From Paenimyroides aestuarii (GTDB lineage Bacteria > Bacteroidota > Bacteroidia > Flavobacteriales > Flavobacteriaceae): 64,000 nt of DNA. Below the pieces are notes generated by a model, which saw nothing but the letters and a program-made list of their open reading frames with translations, was not told the DNA's origin and searched no databases. Location of the stretch: NCBI RefSeq assembly GCF_024628805.1, contig NZ_CP102382.1, positions 186,001 to 250,000 on the forward strand. Reading direction: 5' to 3'. Position 1 is the stretch's first letter; each line of letters begins with the position of its first letter. This document shows positions 43,728 to 54,171 of the stretch, piece after piece. The position numbers were made by a program, and so were the translations under genes.

Positions 43728-43760
43728 AAACAAAACCCGCTTCAAATATGGAGCGGGTTT
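43728..43760 (-). terminator. Terminator after icmF
   Basis: Stem AAACCCGCT/AGCGGGTTT (43733-43741 with 43752-43760), T-rich downstream on the minus strand. Confidence 0.78.
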
Positions 43761-43772
43761 CTTGTATTAAGG

Positions 43773-46700
43773 TTACATATTTCTGCGGTATTGACCGCCT
43801 ACTTTAAATAAAGCATCGGTTATCTGACCTAATGAACATACTTTGGCAGCATCCATCAAAGCTTCAAAAATATTTTGGTTTTGTATAGCAACTTCTTGTA
43901 TTCTTGCCAATTCTTCTGTTGCTTTTTGTGCTTTTGCTTTGTGAAGATTTTCTTTAGTTTTAATTTGAAACTGTTTTTCATCTTCGGTTGCACGAATTAC
44001 TTCTGCCGGAACAACTGTTTTTGATCCTGTTGAACTTAAAAAAGTGTTTACCCCAATGATTGGGAAATCGCCATTGTGTTTCAACGTTTCATAATACAAT
44101 GATTCTTCTTGAATTTTAGAGCGTTGATACATGGTTTCCATTGCTCCCAACACACCGCCACGTTCTGTAATACGATCAAACTCTGCCAAAACCGCCTCTT
44201 CCACCAAATCGGTTAATTCTTCAATAATGAATGATCCTTGTATTGGATTTTCGTTTTTCGCCAATCCTAATTCTTTATTAATAATCAACTGAATTGCCAT
44301 TGCTCTGCGCACCGACTCTTCGGTTGGCGTTGTAATAGCTTCATCGTACGCATTGGTGTGCAACGAGTTACAGTTGTCATAAATTGCATACAATGCTTGT
44401 AATGTTGTACGAATATCGTTAAAATCTATTTCTTGTGCGTGCAACGATCTACCCGATGTTTGAATGTGGTATTTCAACATCTGTGCACGTTCGTTAGCTC
44501 CATATTTTTGTTTTAAGGCTTTTGCCCAGATTCTACGTGCCACACGACCTATTACGGAATACTCCGGATCGATACCATTCGAGAAAAAGAATGATAAGTT
44601 GGGGCCGAATGCATTAATATCCATTCCTCTTGACAAATAATATTCTACATAAGTGAAACCATTTGCCAATGTAAAAGCCAATTGCGTCACCGGATTTGCA
44701 CCTGCTTCGGCAATATGATAGCCCGAAATGGAAACCGAATAAAAATTACGAACATTTTTTTCAATGAAATATTCCTGCACATCGCCCATTAAACGCAATG
44801 CAAATTCGGTGGAGAAAATACACGTGTTTTGTGCTTGATCTTCTTTTAAAATATCTGCCTGAACCGTTCCACGAACTTGTGCCAAGGTGTTCTTTTTAAT
44901 TTCAGCATATACATCAGCCGGTAAAACCTGATCGCCTGTTACACCCAATAGCATCAAACCTAAACCATCGTTTCCTTCCGGCAAATCGCCATTGTATCTT
45001 GGTCTTTCTAAGCCATTGTCTTCGTAAATTGCTTTTATTTTTGCTTCAATTTCTGCTTCTAAACCATTTTCTTTAATGTATTTTTCACAGTTTTGATCGA
45101 TTGCGGCATTCATAAAAAAGCCTAACAACATAGGCGCTGGTCCGTTGATGGTCATAGAAACCGATGTTGCCGGGTGTGATAAATCGAAACCAGAATACAA
45201 TTTTTTCGCATCATCTAAACAACAAATCGAAACTCCTGCATTACCAATTTTTCCGTAAATATCGGGTCTAAAACCTGGGTCATTTCCGTATAAAGTTACC
45301 GAATCAAAAGCGGTTGACAACCTTTTAGCAGGCATTCCTTTTGATACATAGTGGAAACGACGATTGGTACGCTCCGGACCGCCTTCACCAGCAAACATAC
45401 GTGTTGGGTCTTCGCCTTCTCGCTTAAACGGATACAAGCCTGATGTAAATGGAAATTCTCCTGGTACATTTTCTTGCAACACCCAGCGTAAAATATCGCC
45501 CCAAGCTTCGTATTTTGGTAAAGCAATTTTAGGAATTTGTAAGTGTGATAACGATTCGGAATGTGTTTGAATTTTAATTTCTTTATCGCGAACTTTGAAT
45601 GAATAAATCGGATTTTTATACTTGTTTACTTTTTCGTCCCAAGTAGTGATTACTTCCCAATTGTATGGATTTAAATCGCGTTTTAATTTATCAAATTCGG
45701 CTAATAAAAGTTTTGATAAATCTTCATTTTGCATTCCTGAAATTTCAATTCCATGCTGTGTTAGAATAGGTAATTTACCCGAAACTGTTTCAATGGTTTT
45801 AAAGATTCCGTATAATTTTTGAGCAACTTCTTTTTGTGAAAGTGTTTTGTTATCGTAAGCTCTGTTGTTTTCTGCAATTTCAGACAAATAACGGATACGA
45901 GCTGGTGGAATTACAAAGATTTTCTCAGACATTTCCTTTGTAATTTCAAAAGTAGATTTTAAATCTGCACCGGTTTTTTCCACCACTTTATCAATGATTG
46001 ATTGATACAATTGATTGGTTCCTGGATCGTTGAACTGTGAAGCTATTGTTCCAAAAACCGGCATTTCATCAGGATTCACATCCCACAAATTATGATTGCG
46101 TTGGTATTGTTTTTTTACATCACGCAAGGCATCTAATGCGCCACGTTTATCGAATTTATTAATGGCTACGATATCTGCAAAATCCAACATGTCGATTTTT
46201 TCTAACTGTGTAGCTGCACCAAATTCAGGTGTCATAATATACAATGAAGCATCAGAATGATCCAAAATCTCGGTATCAGATTGTCCAATCCCTGATGTTT
46301 CTAATATAATTAAATCATACTGTGCTGCTTTTAAAACCTGAATGGCTTCTTCTACATATTTTGAAAGTGCCAAATTGGATTGACGTGTAGCCAATGAACG
46401 CATATACACACGCGGATTATTGATAGAATTCATACGAATACGATCGCCCAACAAAGCACCGCCGGTTTTCTTTTTAGATGGATCTACTGAAACCAACGCT
46501 ATGGTTTTTTCAGGAAAATCAATCAAAAATCTGCGCACGATTTCATCAACCATCGACGATTTACCTGCACCACCTGTCCCTGTAATTCCTAAAACGGGTG
46601 CCGATTTGTTTTCAACTTTATTAAAATCGAAAACTTTTAAAAAGTCTTCCTCGCGGTTCTCTGCCAATGAAATTAATCGGGCAATTGTAGTAATATCTTT

Positions 46701-47189
46701 GTCTTTTAACGATTGATAGATGTCTTTCCCCGCAGGAATTTGGAGTGAACCTGTTGGGAAATCGGCTTTTTGCACCATATCGTTAATCATGCCTTGTAAC
46801 CCCAACTCACGACCATCGTCTGGCGAATAAATACGTGTAATACCATAATCCATCAACTCTTTAATTTCAGTTGGAAGTATTACGCCGCCGCCGCCGCCAA
46901 CTATTTTTATATGACCTGCTCCTTTTTCTTGAAGCAAATCATACATATACTTAAAATATTCATTGTGTCCACCTTGATAAGAAGTCATGGCAATAGCATT
47001 TGCATCTTCTTGAATAGCAGTGTTCACCACGTCTTCAACCGATTTATCATGACCTAAGTGAATTACTTCACAGCCAGTAGCTTGAATAATTCGGCGCATA
47101 ATGTTTATTGCTGCATCGTGCCCATCAAACAAAGCAGCAGCTGTAACGATACGAACTTTGTTTATAGGTGTATATATTTTTTGTTCCAT
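43773..47189 (-). CDS. icmF: Fused isobutyryl/methylmalonyl-CoA mutase with G-protein chaperone
   Basis: The product is 1138 residues with three parts in order. A B12-binding domain (about 10-140) has '[13 protein letters not shown]' and '[10 protein letters not shown]'. A MeaB-like GTPase (about 195-420) has Walker A 'GTGGAGKSS' at 204-212 and 'NKFDKRG'. The acyl-CoA mutase barrel spans about 540-1120. The active site has Phe599 (TRMFAGEGG) and Gln787 (KEDQAQNT) where methylmalonyl-CoA mutases have Tyr and Arg, which matches isobutyryl-CoA mutase IcmF rather than methylmalonyl-CoA mutase. It rearranges branched and linear acyl-CoA with adenosylcobalamin. The 3' end is partly duplicated at 42.1 kb. 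Confidence 0.95.
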   Translation of the reverse strand: MEQKIYTPINKVRIVTAAALFDGHDAAINIMRRIIQATGCEVIHLGHDKSVEDVVNTAIQEDANAIAMTSYQGGHNEYFKYMYDLLQEKGAGHIKIVGGGGGVILPTEIKELMDYGITRIYSPDDGRELGLQGMINDMVQKADFPTGSLQIPAGKDIYQSLKDKDITTIARLISLAENREEDFLKVFDFNKVENKSAPVLGITGTGGAGKSSMVDEIVRRFLIDFPEKTIALVSVDPSKKKTGGALLGDRIRMNSINNPRVYMRSLATRQSNLALSKYVEEAIQVLKAAQYDLIILETSGIGQSDTEILDHSDASLYIMTPEFGAATQLEKIDMLDFADIVAINKFDKRGALDALRDVKKQYQRNHNLWDVNPDEMPVFGTIASQFNDPGTNQLYQSIIDKVVEKTGADLKSTFEITKEMSEKIFVIPPARIRYLSEIAENNRAYDNKTLSQKEVAQKLYGIFKTIETVSGKLPILTQHGIEISGMQNEDLSKLLLAEFDKLKRDLNPYNWEVITTWDEKVNKYKNPIYSFKVRDKEIKIQTHSESLSHLQIPKIALPKYEAWGDILRWVLQENVPGEFPFTSGLYPFKREGEDPTRMFAGEGGPERTNRRFHYVSKGMPAKRLSTAFDSVTLYGNDPGFRPDIYGKIGNAGVSICCLDDAKKLYSGFDLSHPATSVSMTINGPAPMLLGFFMNAAIDQNCEKYIKENGLEAEIEAKIKAIYEDNGLERPRYNGDLPEGNDGLGLMLLGVTGDQVLPADVYAEIKKNTLAQVRGTVQADILKEDQAQNTCIFSTEFALRLMGDVQEYFIEKNVRNFYSVSISGYHIAEAGANPVTQLAFTLANGFTYVEYYLSRGMDINAFGPNLSFFFSNGIDPEYSVIGRVARRIWAKALKQKYGANERAQMLKYHIQTSGRSLHAQEIDFNDIRTTLQALYAIYDNCNSLHTNAYDEAITTPTEESVRRAMAIQLIINKELGLAKNENPIQGSFIIEELTDLVEEAVLAEFDRITERGGVLGAMETMYQRSKIQEESLYYETLKHNGDFPIIGVNTFLSSTGSKTVVPAEVIRATEDEKQFQIKTKENLHKAKAQKATEELARIQEVAIQNQNIFEALMDAAKVCSLGQITDALFKVGGQYRRNM

Positions 47190-47267
47190 TATTGATTTTA
47201 TTTCGACTTCGCAAGATACATCTTTTACAGATTATATAAAAAAGATATGCGAAAATTATTCGTTTAT

Positions 47268-47300
47268 AAAAAAAGAGGAAGCTTTCGCTTCCTCTTTTTT
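47268..47300. terminator. Bidirectional-type terminator after the giant T9SS gene
   Basis: A 14-bp perfect stem AAAAAAGAGGAAGC/GCTTCCTCTTTTTT (47269-47282 with 47287-47300) with loop TTTC. Confidence 0.88.
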
Positions 47301-47319
47301 GGTTGTTATTTACAAGTGG

Positions 47320-49401
47320 TTATCGTTTCAACGAGAAGTGACCTGTAACTTCTTTTGTTAATCCTGTTTTTGGATCTACATACTCTGCTTTAAACCAGTA
47401 GTCGGTTGATGGCATTGGTTTTCCGTTAAAGGTTCCGTCCCAGCCTTCGCTTGCTCCACTTAATTGTTTAATCAGTTTTCCAAAACGGTCAAAGATGTAT
47501 ATTTTGGCATTTGGCTGATTCTTTAACGACCAAATGTTCCAAGTATCGTTGTAACCGTCGTTGTTTGGTGTAAAGTATTTTGGATAATCCATCACGTTGA
47601 TTACTTTACTTGCCTCACATGGTTGTCCTTGAATACGTACATAAACTGTGTGCTCACCCGGCGTTACATCTAAAAAGATATTCGAATCTTGCCATGGACC
47701 GTTGTCTAATTTATACTCTAATTGTACGCCCGGACCTGCATAAGCCATTACTTCGATTGCGTTGGTATCACCAAAGCTATCTGTTAGCTTCACTTCGTCG
47801 ATTGTTACGCTTGGCGCTTCATTTACTACTGCCGTGCGTGTAGTGCTACATCCGTTTGGACCGGTTACCACTACTCGGTAAGTACCACCGCGTTTTACAT
47901 ATAATCGCCCGCCGTCGTTTAACACGTCTGCTACAGTTGGCGTTAAAGGTTGCCCATCACGTGTCCAAACAAGGGTATAACCCGTATCTTCTTGAATTCC
48001 TGTTTCTAGGTAATGTCCACTGATAATCGAAGATTGGTCACGGTATTCGTAACATACTACTCCGTTTTCTAATGGTAAAACTTCCGGTGCGTCTTTTAAT
48101 CGAACCGTAAAGGTTACACTTGCACTACATACTAAATTCGTATTGGTGTATTTTACTACTGCTCTTATTACTTCCCCATCGAAAACTTGTACGCTGTTTT
48201 TGTTTACAATGGTGCCATCCCAACGCTCATACTGTACAAATACATCTGCTGCTGCTGGTTGGTTGCCAATAATCTCTGCGTCTAATCCGCTTAAATCTAC
48301 TATCGATACTCCATCGTTTTCAAAATCGGTTTCACAGAATTCTGTATCACTCGCTGCAAAGGCATATACTGCTTGCTCAATTTGGATAAAGAAGGTAGAT
48401 ATATTAAAACATCCTGTTTCACTGTTTTCTACACGAACCCAGATTTGCTGACGATCTAAGGTAGTGTTTTCATAGGTATATGGCAATGGGTTTACATTGT
48501 CTTCTGCATTTTCCTCGGTAGCAAAATATCTTACGATATGCGTTGCTGGATCTTGCGTACCCAAGGCTTGCGCATCTTTATCGCGTAGGTTGAACTTTGT
48601 GCTACGCGTTGGGTTATCCATACATGCTGCCAAAGTTGTCATTGGTCCTACTGTTGGCCATGGGTGTACCACCAAATCTAAAACAACAACCACATAACAA
48701 CGTTGGTTTGTATCTGTGAAACTGTTTTCTACACGTACATAAACTTGTGATGTACCAGTAAAGAAATTACTTGGTGTACCTATTAAGCTTAAAGGATCTT
48801 GTGTATGAGCACCTATCTCTGAAGCATAATACGTATAGGTATAATTACCAAAATTACCGATACTTGCTTCTGCATCTCTTAAATCAAAGGTTGCCATACC
48901 TGTATTAAACGTATCTTCACACAATTCCAATGGTGTTGGTGTATAGTTCGGTTCAGGTACTGGTAACACGCGTAATGTTAAGGTAGTTACACTTCTACAA
49001 CCGTATTGGTTCTCCACGCCGATATAAATGGTTTGTGGGTTTACCGTATTATAGAACTTGCTTGGATTTGCGATTTTGTTGAAATCGTTCTCTGCTGCTT
49101 GCTGGGTTAGGTAATAATTGATTACTGTTCCAAATGGTGGCTGACCGCCAAACAATTCATATTCGCGGATGGTTAAATCAAACTCGCGCAATCCATCGTT
49201 TATTTGATCGGTATCACATAATACGATTGGCAATGGCTGCTGTAACACAAATGGTGCAACTACCTCTATTTGGAAACTCATCACACGTGCACAACCACCT
49301 GGTTTTGATGTATCTTCTATACGAACCCATATTGTTTGTGGGTTTACTGTATTTTGGAACTGTGTAGGGTTTACAATCCAATTCGTATTACTATTAGCCA
49401 A
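47320..49401 (-). pseudogene. Giant T9SS type B surface protein, C-terminal part after frameshift
   Basis: This frame of about 693 codons continues the protein that begins at 52681. It has no signal peptide and no natural start. It holds six or more further repeat modules of about 110 residues ('CDTDQINDGLREFDLTIREY', 'VYVRVENSFTDT', 'QQIWVRVENSETGC'). It ends with the T9SS type B (CHU_C) sorting domain 'DYPKYFTPNNDGYNDTWNIW', 'IYIFDRFGKLIKQLSG', 'VTGHFSLKR'. Removing one T from the TTT run at 49419-49421 (AAA on the plus strand) joins it to the upstream part and gives 'IRYFTTQALANSN', which fits the module pattern. Confidence 0.88.
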
Positions 49402-52400
49402 TGCTTGGGTAGTAAAGTAAACGGATTTGGTAGGTTCCTTGAGCTGTTTGTGCCGCTAATAATGCCGCATTTTGCTCGGTTAAATCAAATATGCTTAATT
49501 GATCTTGAGTGCTTCCTAACACGTCACATTCCACCAATTTTGGTAAACTCGCAGGTAATTTTGGTGGAACTACCAATTGGAAGGCAATTGGATATACAGA
49601 GAAACAACCGGATACCGGATCGTTTACGCGGATCCAAATCGTTGAGTTTCCTGGCGTTAAATTGTTATAGGCTACCGGGTTCGATATATTATTTATATTG
49701 TTCATGGCATCAGACTCGGTTTCGAAAAACTGGAATCCGTAGTTTTGACCCGTAGCATCTATCAATGCTTTTCCGTATAAGTAAATGTTAATGGTACCAA
49801 AACCTGAATCGCTACATATTATGTAAGGTGTACTTGGTACGGCAATAACAGGGTTGGCTTTTACTTCTAAATTCATAGTGCTTACTACAAAACATCCGGT
49901 ACTTGCGTTAAATACGCGTACATAGATGGTTTGTACGTTGGCAGATACATTTTGGTATTGGTTTGCCAATGGGTTTACCCCAGTTTGCGCATCAATGTTG
50001 TTGTAATGGAAACTTACATCTAAACCTTGTTGCGTACCGATGATTCCTGCTTTTAAGCTTGCTAAATCAAACACTTCAAAACCATCGCCATTGGTATCAC
50101 ATTTTGTAACCGTTGGTAACGGATTGGCTACAACCGGCATAGCTACCAATTCAATATTGATGCGGCTTACTACGAAACAGCCTGTGGTGTTATCGGTTAC
50201 ACGTACATAAACTACTGTTGATACATTGGTTGAAAAATTGGTTGGGTTGCCTATTGCTCCCGTATTTGCCATTGCTGCGGCTGAACTTATATGGTAGCTT
50301 ACTGTATAGTTAGCAGCGTTTAAACCGGTTAACATTTCTGATTCTTTGCTGCGTAAGTTTACTGTTTCTACACCATCATTATTAATGTCACAAACCTGAA
50401 GACCTCGAATTGGGGTAATGGCAGGGGTTTTGTTTACGATTAACACCAAAGGAACCGTGTTATAACAGCTAGAGTTGGTAAACCCTACGCGCACATAAAT
50501 CGTTTGTTGGTCTTTTACTTTATTGATGTAAGCGCCGGTATTGAAGATGGCATTGGCATTAGCATCTGCATCTCCTTGGGTTTCGTGGAAAGTAACTACC
50601 GAATTAGCCGGCATTGGGTTTCCTGCGATTAATACGCGGGTTACATCTAAGTTAAACTCTCCAAATCCATCATTGTTTAAATCACAATATGTTAATGGTG
50701 CAATGCTGTTAGCTACTGGAGTGTTGATGATTTGTAACTGCAAAGGAACTACCGTGAAACAGTCGCCATCTAAATTGCGTACACGCACATAAATGGTTCC
50801 CGCTGCTCCGGTGTAATTTACAGGTAACATTAAAGCGGTGTTGCCTAATAATGCATCTTGCTGCGTGCTGTAAAACTCTAAAGACACACCTAGTGGACTA
50901 ACAGGTACGGTGCTATAAGCTAAATTTAAATCGAAATTTGCTAAACCTGTATTTCCGTTTTCACATGCTGTGATTGGTAAAACTGTGGTTTGGATTAACG
51001 GTAATAAGTTTCTATATAAATAGAAAGAAGTTACTCCAAATGACAATGAGTTGTTACTATCGGTTACGCGAACCCATATACGTTCACCATTTGTTCCGTT
51101 ATAGGTTGCTAAACTTCCCGATGGTATCGCATTGATGCCTGTATCTGCATCGGGTTTGCTTAAATGGTAAGTTACTATATATCCTGCTGCATTGTTGTAA
51201 ACAACTGGGGTTTGAACGGTTAAATCAAATGTCTGTACACTTTCACCTTCACATATCGATAAGTCCGGTAAAGGATTTAACGTTAAACTACAATTTAGTA
51301 AACTGATTGTAAATGAGGTTACATAAGGACATGGATTGTTTAACTCGTAGGCACGAACCCATATCGTTAATGAACCGACAGTACTATTTGGTAAATTATA
51401 AAAATTAGAAATTGCATTGGTATCATTCTCCGCATCTTGTTGCGTTAAATAATAACTGAATAATATATCTGGATTGCTCGTTACTCCCGTCAAAGCATCG
51501 TCTAAATTAAATCGGGTCGAAGAACCTGAACTCGGACACAATGATATATTCTGGGGCGCGGAAATCGTTACATAATCAAAAAATTCTATTCGAACGGGAT
51601 CTGACACAAAATCACATAGTACATTTGGAACAAATGCAACCACATGATAATCTCCAGTTTCTGTTACCGTTAAAGTAGGACCTGTTTGACCTGGAATTTG
51701 TACACCATCTTTAAACCACTCAAAAGTAAATAAATTAGGGTCTAAACCAGCGTTTAAAGTGTAGCTATCGCCCACACATAAACCTTCGCCATTTTCAATT
51801 AAAACAGGGTTACCTAAATTTAAATTACCAATATTGAAACTTCCTCCTTCGATAAAAACAGCAGAATCAAGAGCAGAATCCCCTCTGTCTTGAATAACCA
51901 TTTTGATATGATATTTAGTAAAGGGTACAACAGGAGATTCGGCCGTCATTTTAACGGTTTGTCCTCTAAAATTTATAGCACTTGTTGTACTTCCATCATT
52001 ATAACTATCAAAAAACTGTTCGTTAACAGAAGGACAGTTTGCATTATGCGCTGCATCTCTAATAGTTACTACAGAAATAGGGCTTGTAGTATTGGGTACA
52101 ATTGCTAGATTAGTAGTTGTACCAGCTACTGTATTCGTTAAGAAAAAAGCAAATGCATCAGAAAAATCACATTGAAAAGACCCATATTCTTCAGAAGCAA
52201 AAATAAAATTAAATTGCATTTCACTTGTAAAAGGAACAAAATCAAATTCTAAAATAGTGGCATTATGATACGCATCCGTATTACCTAATATATTATTCAT
52301 GTAGGTGGTAAGTTGCAAATCATCAGGCCATGCATTCACTGTACCACTGCTTGAGCCTCCGTTTAATCCTCTTGGACCTGGACCGTCGATCGCTTTACCT

Positions 52401-52681
52401 GTACTTAAAATAATACCATCAGCCATATCAAAAGCGGGATTGGTATTCTGAAAATAACCAATACCATTTGATTGGTCACCTGTTGGAAAACTGCTTCCTG
52501 TTGACCAGGTGACATTTGTTATTTGGGCACAAGGTGTTTTAATTAAAACATCTTTAACCAATTGCTCTGGCGTATAGGTAGTAGTATTAACAGTAATTGG
52601 TTGGCTAAAACCTAAAACTGAAAATAACAGTAGTAAACCTACCCAAAAACTGTTTGTTCTTAAATATAATTTCTTCTTCAT
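49394..52681 (-). CDS. Giant T9SS type B surface protein, N-terminal part (frameshifted gene)
   Basis: The first part has 1095 codons. A signal peptide is seen at the start (hydrophobic 'SFWVGLLLLFSVLGFSQ'). Residues of about 30-285 are a choice-of-anchor-L-type domain ('DMADGIILSTGKAIDGPG', 'FNFIFASEEYGSFQCDFSDA'), followed by a PKD/Ig-like segment and then about seven modules of 105-115 residues, each with 'CD.N.DG...FDL', '..YH.....DA', 'IYVRV' and 'GCF'. After 'YQIRLLYYPSIG' it stops because of a one-base insertion at 49419-49421. Without the sorting domain this product should not be delivered by T9SS. The repaired gene would encode about 1786 residues. Confidence 0.9.
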   Translation of the reverse strand: MKKKLYLRTNSFWVGLLLLFSVLGFSQPITVNTTTYTPEQLVKDVLIKTPCAQITNVTWSTGSSFPTGDQSNGIGYFQNTNPAFDMADGIILSTGKAIDGPGPRGLNGGSSSGTVNAWPDDLQLTTYMNNILGNTDAYHNATILEFDFVPFTSEMQFNFIFASEEYGSFQCDFSDAFAFFLTNTVAGTTTNLAIVPNTTSPISVVTIRDAAHNANCPSVNEQFFDSYNDGSTTSAINFRGQTVKMTAESPVVPFTKYHIKMVIQDRGDSALDSAVFIEGGSFNIGNLNLGNPVLIENGEGLCVGDSYTLNAGLDPNLFTFEWFKDGVQIPGQTGPTLTVTETGDYHVVAFVPNVLCDFVSDPVRIEFFDYVTISAPQNISLCPSSGSSTRFNLDDALTGVTSNPDILFSYYLTQQDAENDTNAISNFYNLPNSTVGSLTIWVRAYELNNPCPYVTSFTISLLNCSLTLNPLPDLSICEGESVQTFDLTVQTPVVYNNAAGYIVTYHLSKPDADTGINAIPSGSLATYNGTNGERIWVRVTDSNNSLSFGVTSFYLYRNLLPLIQTTVLPITACENGNTGLANFDLNLAYSTVPVSPLGVSLEFYSTQQDALLGNTALMLPVNYTGAAGTIYVRVRNLDGDCFTVVPLQLQIINTPVANSIAPLTYCDLNNDGFGEFNLDVTRVLIAGNPMPANSVVTFHETQGDADANANAIFNTGAYINKVKDQQTIYVRVGFTNSSCYNTVPLVLIVNKTPAITPIRGLQVCDINNDGVETVNLRSKESEMLTGLNAANYTVSYHISSAAAMANTGAIGNPTNFSTNVSTVVYVRVTDNTTGCFVVSRINIELVAMPVVANPLPTVTKCDTNGDGFEVFDLASLKAGIIGTQQGLDVSFHYNNIDAQTGVNPLANQYQNVSANVQTIYVRVFNASTGCFVVSTMNLEVKANPVIAVPSTPYIICSDSGFGTINIYLYGKALIDATGQNYGFQFFETESDAMNNINNISNPVAYNNLTPGNSTIWIRVNDPVSGCFSVYPIAFQLVVPPKLPASLPKLVECDVLGSTQDQLSIFDLTEQNAALLAAQTAQGTYQIRLLYYPSIG

Positions 52682-52717
52682 ATTTAAAATTTCTTATTTC
52701 TAAAAGTGAAACACATA

Positions 52718-52746
52718 CAAATATTTTTAATCTATATTTTATGCAA
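52718..52746 (-). promoter_or_regulatory. Candidate promoter of the giant T9SS gene
   Basis: On the minus strand TTG (52744-52746), an 18-nt spacer, and AATATTTG (52718-52725, one mismatch to TAnnTTTG), 36 nt before the ATG at 52681. The rest of 52682-52928 shows nothing else. Confidence 0.45.
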
Positions 52747-52928
52747 GATACATCGAAAGATTTTATTTTTTATAAAAAATCATAAAAAAATCTTAATCAA
52801 ACTAAAATTAACATTTCTATAATTTAGGAATTCCCAGATTTTCTATATACATGGGCATATATCGATTATCCAAATTGCATCAAACACTAATAACTTTTCA
52901 AAAAAACTAATAAAAAACAACTACACTC

Positions 52929-54167
52929 CTACTGAAACTTAATCGATTTTACGGGAGAAATTTTTGTGATGAGCACCGAAGGTAACAACATGATTATATA
53001 ACTAATTACTACTAAAATCACATTTATTAAAAGGATATAAAACAGTGAAATTTGCACTGGGGCTTCTTTTACGTAGTATTGCGTGGGGTCTAGAGTGATA
53101 ATACCAAAATATTTCTGAATCAGCAACAATCCTAAGCCTATGATGTTTCCTATCACTAAACCTATCAATACTATATAAGTGGCATTGTACACAAATATCT
53201 TCCGAATACTCCAATTGCTTGCTCCTAAAGCTTTTAATATACCTATCATCTGCGTGCGTTCTAATATTAAAACCAATAAAGCAACTACCATATTTATAAC
53301 TGCTACCAAAATCATCAGCCCTACAATAATATAAATATTAAAATCGAATAGTTTTAGCCAATCAAAAATATGAAAGTATTTGGTGCTTATTGGCTCACTG
53401 TTTAAGGTTGATGGAATATGACTATACACTTTATCAGCAACGGCATCAATCTGGGTGAAATCGTTTATGAAAAGTTCAAAACCACCCACCTCGTCTTGTT
53501 GCCATTTATTTAAGCGTTGCACGTGTTTTAAATCGCCAATAACAAAGGTTTCATCGAACTGAGGAAAGCCTGAATCATAAATTCCTACAATAGTAAAGGA
53601 ACGCACATTGGGCATTTCGGCTTCTTGATTTCTTAAAAAATAGGTTTCTAACTTGTCGCCTACTTTCAACTCTAGTCGATTGGCTAAATAACCCGAAATA
53701 AGCACTTCGTTGGTCATTCCTTCTGCTTTATATTCCGGCAACTTTCCTTCTGAGAGATAATCTGCTAAATAGTTCCATTGATAATCTTTATCAACTCCTT
53801 TAAATACAATTCCTTCAAACGATTTTTCGGTTCGAACTACTCCCGCTTTGGTAGCAAACGGATGCACCGCTGTCACTTCGGGTACTTCGGTAAAGTTTGG
53901 ATAGAAATTTTGTTGGGTAGAAAGCGGTTCTAAAGTGATTTCGGACTGGTTGTTATCAAAATTCGACACCACAATATGCCCATTAAACGATGTAATTTTA
54001 TCGCGTATTTTTTCCTGCAAACCCAAACCTGTTGCCACCGAGACCAGCATCATAATCACACTGATGGCAACTGCGGCAATTGCAATTTTTATTATTGGCG
54101 CAGAAACACTATTTTTATACTTTTTAGAAGTTGCTAAACGTTTAGCTATAAAATAAGATACATTCAA
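52929..54167 (-). CDS. FtsX/LolE-type ABC transporter permease
   Basis: The product is 412 residues from TTG 54167. An N-terminal membrane helix (about 25-48, 'IAIAAVAISVIMMLVSVATG') is followed by a large periplasmic MacB/PCD-like domain and three C-terminal helices that begin 'FNIYIIVGLMILVAVINMVV', with 'LILERTQMIGILKALGASNW' between them, the classic FtsX-domain loop. This is the architecture of LolC/LolE, which release lipoproteins from the inner membrane. The partner ATPase is not adjacent. The start codon lies 4 bp from that of the divergent NamZ-type gene. Confidence 0.92.
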   Translation of the reverse strand: MNVSYFIAKRLATSKKYKNSVSAPIIKIAIAAVAISVIMMLVSVATGLGLQEKIRDKITSFNGHIVVSNFDNNQSEITLEPLSTQQNFYPNFTEVPEVTAVHPFATKAGVVRTEKSFEGIVFKGVDKDYQWNYLADYLSEGKLPEYKAEGMTNEVLISGYLANRLELKVGDKLETYFLRNQEAEMPNVRSFTIVGIYDSGFPQFDETFVIGDLKHVQRLNKWQQDEVGGFELFINDFTQIDAVADKVYSHIPSTLNSEPISTKYFHIFDWLKLFDFNIYIIVGLMILVAVINMVVALLVLILERTQMIGILKALGASNWSIRKIFVYNATYIVLIGLVIGNIIGLGLLLIQKYFGIITLDPTQYYVKEAPVQISLFYILLINVILVVISYIIMLLPSVLITKISPVKSIKFQ

Positions 54168-54171
54168 AACT

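Larger units (their letters stand above)
43628..43881. repeat. 254-bp direct repeat, copy B
   Basis: Copy of 41922-42175 at a distance of 1706 bp. Here the icmF end is the functional one and the ABC-F start is the relic. The mismatches are spread: one in the ABC-F relic, one in the spacer, two in the terminator loop and one in icmF codons. Confidence 0.93.
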
